A DNA stretch of 64,000 nucleotides from PALSA-1296 sp038322815 (GTDB lineage Bacteria > Bacteroidota > Ignavibacteria > Palsa-1295). Under the pieces are notes generated by a model. It saw only the letters and a program-made list of their open reading frames with translations, made no database searches and was not told the origin of the DNA. The stretch is from NCBI GenBank assembly GCA_038322815.1, contig JBBQGG010000008.1, positions 1-64,000 on the forward strand, written 5' to 3'. Shown piece by piece: positions 61,296 to 64,000 of this stretch. Position 1 is the first letter of the stretch. Every line of letters begins with the position of its first letter. A program made the position numbers and the translations under genes.

Positions 61296-62192
61296 TTAGT
61301 GAAAATAAATTATGAAAAACATTGCAATAGCATAAGCGAGAAAATTCAGGATCATCGGAATATCTGTCAAAACTACTTCTGTGGGATTTTCACCCAAATT
61401 TTTCTTATGTAAAAGATAGAGATAACGGAATATTCCGTAAAGAACAAATGGAGTTGTAAAGACAAGGTTTTCTGTACCGAATATTTTTACTGTTCTGTCA
61501 CTCACGGTGTAAAGTGCGTAGCTGATCACAAAACCGGCAGCGCAGATCGTGCAAAGCTGCTCAGCAAAATCAATGCTATAATGTTCGAGTACTTTCCGCG
61601 TTGATTCGGTTGGTTTCTTTCCTTCTTCAAGTTGTGCTTCGAGCATTACCAATTCGCCCCTTCGTTTGGCAACTGCAAGGAAAAGTGAAAGAAACATGGT
61701 CGTCAAAATAAGCCATGAACTGATCGGAACATCTATCACAAATGCTCCGCCTACTACACGCAGCATAAAACCGATCGCGATAATAAAAACATCAACAAGG
61801 ACAACATCTTTTAAAAAAAGACTGTACGAAAGATTCATCACAAAATAAAATGCCAGACAGAATCCAAATTTATAGGGAAGATTAAAAACTACGGGAACTG
61901 CAATTCCAAAAATGATGAACGCCATGCTGATCGCACTTGGAACGCTGATGTTGCCGCTTGCAATCGGACGGTGTTTCTTTTTAGGATGTAATCTATCTCG
62001 ATCACGGTCGATAATATCATTGATGATATAGATCGTACTTGCTGTAGCACAAAAAAGGGCGAAGCCAATGAGCGAAGACTTGGCATAATCCCATTCGAAA
62101 AGATGATGCGAAAAAACGAGAGCCGCAAAGACGAAAAGATTCTTAATCCATTGTTTCGGGCGTATGAGACGAATAAAATGTGGTATCTTCAT
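61296..62192 (-). CDS. UbiA-family decaprenyl-phosphate phosphoribosyltransferase homologue
   Basis: A 298-residue integral membrane prenyltransferase with about nine helices. The first acidic motif is INDIIDRDRDRLHPKKKHRP, matching the NDxxDxxxDRxHPxKxxRPI pattern of 5-phosphoribosyl-1-pyrophosphate:decaprenyl-phosphate transferases, and the start is RLIRPKQWIKNLFVFAALVF. These make a polyprenyl-phosphate-ribose intermediate for arabinose or ribose donors. It heads an operon with two GT-C enzymes. The epimerase genes (DprE1/DprE2) are not in the window. Confidence 0.85.
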   Translation of the reverse strand: MKIPHFIRLIRPKQWIKNLFVFAALVFSHHLFEWDYAKSSLIGFALFCATASTIYIINDIIDRDRDRLHPKKKHRPIASGNISVPSAISMAFIIFGIAVPVVFNLPYKFGFCLAFYFVMNLSYSLFLKDVVLVDVFIIAIGFMLRVVGGAFVIDVPISSWLILTTMFLSLFLAVAKRRGELVMLEAQLEEGKKPTESTRKVLEHYSIDFAEQLCTICAAGFVISYALYTVSDRTVKIFGTENLVFTTPFVLYGIFRYLYLLHKKNLGENPTEVVLTDIPMILNFLAYAIAMFFIIYFH

Positions 62193-62197
62193 TAAGA

Positions 62198-62205
62198 CAA
62201 AAATA
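62198..62205 (-). promoter_or_regulatory. -7-type box directly before the UbiA gene
   Basis: On the minus strand the sequence is TATTTTTG, ending only 5 bases before the ATG at 62192. If used, the transcript would be leaderless or nearly so. The gap 62193-62269 shows nothing else. Confidence 0.35.
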
Positions 62206-62269
62206 CGGCGGATTAACTCCTACAAAACGAAGAGCTTAGTTTTTTACCTATAATAGGATCTTTCGGTGA

Positions 62270-63979
62270 CTAAAATACTACTGCCTCCTGATACTCTCCG
62301 AACGGTACTTTCAAAACATCGATCATCTCACCGAGCGTAACGTAATCATTCGCAGCGCGGATGAAAACAGGCATCAAATTCGTATGCCCGAAAGCGGCGA
62401 CACTGATCTCTTCCATTCGTTCATCGACCGCTGCTTGAGAGCGATTTGCTTTCAACTCTTTTAATTCTTTAACCTGATTTCTCTCAACTTCAGCACCGAT
62501 CTGTAAAATAGGAATCGTAATCTTTTCATTTTCCTCGACGTATTCATTTACTCCGACAATATATTTTTCTTTCTTATCGAGTTCGATCTGATAGCGATAT
62601 GCTGCATCGGCTATTTCACGCTGGAAAAATCCGGCTTCAATCGCAGCTATTACTCCGCCGAGTGCGTCGATCTTATCAAAATACGCATACGCTTCAGCCT
62701 CGAGTCGGTCAGTTTCAGCTTCAACGAAGTATGAGCCGCCAAGGGGATCGACGGTATTAATGACACCTGTCTCGTATGCCAAAATTTGCTGAGTACGAAG
62801 AGCGATCTTCACAGCCTTCTCCGAAGGCAATGCAAGCGTTTCGTCCATTGAATTAGTATGGAGCGATTGCGTACCACCTAATACTGCAGCCATTGCTTCA
62901 AAAGCTGTTCGGACGATATTATTTTCAGGCTGCTGCGCAGTGAGTGAGCAGCCTGCAGTCTGAGTATGAAATCTGAGAGTCCAGGATTTCGGATTTTTCG
63001 CACCGTATTTTTCCCTCATACGCTTCGCATAGATTCTTCGCGCTGCGCGGAGTTTTGCGATCTCTTCGAAGAAATCAATGTGCGAATTGAAAAAATGCGA
63101 AATGCGTGGAGCAAATTCATCGACATCCATTCCGCGAGCAATGCAATGCTCAACGTATGCAAAACCATCGGCTAACGTAAAAGCTAACTCCTGTGCCGCA
63201 GTCGAACCTGCTTCGCGAATATGATATCCCGAAACCGAAACGGGATTCCATTGAGGTACTTCCTTCGTGCAAAATTCTATCATATCAACAATGATACGCA
63301 TCGATGGCTCCGGTGGATAGATAAATTCTTTTTGCGCAATATACTCCTTCAAAATATCATTCTGTAATGTGCCCCGAAGTTTTGAATACGGCACGCCTTG
63401 TTTATCGGCAACACAAAGATAGTATGCGAAGATCATCGCAGCAGGAGAGTTGATCGTCATCGAAGTGGAAACTTCGCCAAGCGGAATGCCGCTGAAAAGC
63501 TTCTCCATATCTTTTAACGAGCTGATCGCCACTCCGCAAATTCCTACTTCACCTTCGCTCCATGGATCATCTGCATCGCGACCCATGAGAGTCGGAAGAT
63601 CGAAAGCTGTTGAAAGTCCCGTCTGACCATGAGCTAATAAATACTTGAATCTGGCATTCGTATCTTCTGGAGATCCGAATCCGGCGAATTGCCTCATCGT
63701 CCAGACCTTGCCGCGATAACCATTCGGATGAATACCTCGAGTATAAGGATAATCTCCCGGAAAGCCAATTTTTTCCTCGAAATCATGAGGGGTTACATCC
63801 TTCGGACTATACAAGGTGTCAAGAGATTTACCGGATAACGTTGTATGCTTCCAGCCTGTTGTCTTGCCTTTGGAATCTCGTTCTTCCCAACGATTCTTGG
63901 CTTCAAGATACTCAGGACTTGTCTCGAAAGTCGTTTTACCGTTTGTATGGATTCCGTTCGTAGAAATACCGTTTTTCAT
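62270..63979 (-). CDS. Adenosylcobalamin-dependent acyl-CoA mutase, large (catalytic) subunit
   Basis: A 569-residue catalytic chain of the methylmalonyl/isobutyryl-CoA mutase family, complete within the window. It has DYPYTRGIHPNGYRGKVWTM, QTGLSTAFDLPTLMGRDADD, NDILKEYIAQKEFIYPPEPS, FEAMAAVLGGTQSLHTNSMD and NTVDPLGGSYFVEAETDRLE. The C-terminal B12-binding domain is absent, so a separate small subunit is required. Gln216 stands where methylmalonyl-CoA mutases carry the substrate arginine, which hints at an isobutyryl-CoA-like or other substrate. The N-terminal 25 residues are Gly/Asn/Thr-rich and not conserved. Confidence 0.92.
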   Translation of the reverse strand: MKNGISTNGIHTNGKTTFETSPEYLEAKNRWEERDSKGKTTGWKHTTLSGKSLDTLYSPKDVTPHDFEEKIGFPGDYPYTRGIHPNGYRGKVWTMRQFAGFGSPEDTNARFKYLLAHGQTGLSTAFDLPTLMGRDADDPWSEGEVGICGVAISSLKDMEKLFSGIPLGEVSTSMTINSPAAMIFAYYLCVADKQGVPYSKLRGTLQNDILKEYIAQKEFIYPPEPSMRIIVDMIEFCTKEVPQWNPVSVSGYHIREAGSTAAQELAFTLADGFAYVEHCIARGMDVDEFAPRISHFFNSHIDFFEEIAKLRAARRIYAKRMREKYGAKNPKSWTLRFHTQTAGCSLTAQQPENNIVRTAFEAMAAVLGGTQSLHTNSMDETLALPSEKAVKIALRTQQILAYETGVINTVDPLGGSYFVEAETDRLEAEAYAYFDKIDALGGVIAAIEAGFFQREIADAAYRYQIELDKKEKYIVGVNEYVEENEKITIPILQIGAEVERNQVKELKELKANRSQAAVDERMEEISVAAFGHTNLMPVFIRAANDYVTLGEMIDVLKVPFGEYQEAVVF

Positions 63980-64000
63980 ATAAAATAAGCTGATTTTAAC

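Overview
The window looks like a chromosomal contig from a free-living, moderate-GC member of the Bacteroidota/Chlorobi group, most like Ignavibacteria or Kapabacteria. This is inferred from gene content, not from a marker-gene tree. Supporting signs are a subtilase with a type IX secretion C-terminal sorting domain, TAnnTTTG-type -7 promoter boxes, DUF4468, DUF4412 and TIGR03118-type proteins, a complex I operon without nuoEFG, and many lipoprotein signals. No tRNA or rRNA gene, transposase, phage gene or CRISPR array was seen. Layout: 1-2.0 kb holds a frameshifted superfamily 1 helicase cut by the left edge, a terminator and a dense hairpin array. 2.0-12.0 kb holds pyrG, an outer-membrane-like protein with chrA, an M16 peptidase pair (one catalytic, one inactive), a GNAT enzyme coupled to a PBP4-type peptidase, and hppD. 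12.0-14.5 kb is a small accessory stretch with a lipoprotein, a Cys/His-rich protein, a DUF4468 lipoprotein and a broken clpX 3' end joined to a small Cys-rich ORF. 14.6-28.5 kb is one long minus-strand operon, nuoA-B-C-D-H-(71-aa membrane protein)-I-J-K-L-(secreted subtilase)-M-N-rhodanese. The subtilase and the 71-aa gene are joined to nuo genes by stop/start overlaps. 28.7-33.8 kb holds three tandem related lipoprotein genes (one 5'-truncated, one with an in-frame amber codon), a TIGR03118 lipoprotein, rodA and an unknown membrane-anchored protein. 33.9-41.3 kb holds hutI, mutS, an ATPase-less ABC membrane protein with a repeat-rich insertion, and hutH. 41.3-51.1 kb is a minus-strand housekeeping series (unknown-ybeY-smg-topA-xerC-hpf-hprK, then a peptide-binding lipoprotein, sixA and DUF3109). 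51.5-57.5 kb holds ispF, a decayed hicBA, an MFS exporter, a DUF4412 protein, the SRP RNA, a structured intergenic region and the RNase E/G gene. 57.5-64 kb holds an unknown membrane protein, two GT-C glycosyltransferases with a UbiA-type decaprenyl-phosphate phosphoribosyltransferase homologue, and an acyl-CoA mutase large subunit. How parts work together: the nuo operon encodes a proton-pumping complex I core whose electron donor is probably not NADH directly. HutH/HutI and HppD point to catabolism of histidine and tyrosine. The envelope genes (rodA, PBP4, GT-C/UbiA) serve wall and polysaccharide synthesis. Intergenic spaces are colonised by several palindromic repeat families. One ends inside ybeY and supplies its last codons. 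The strongest oddities are the secreted subtilase inside the nuo operon, the small nuo-embedded membrane protein, the ABC membrane protein without an ATPase domain, and several recently broken genes.
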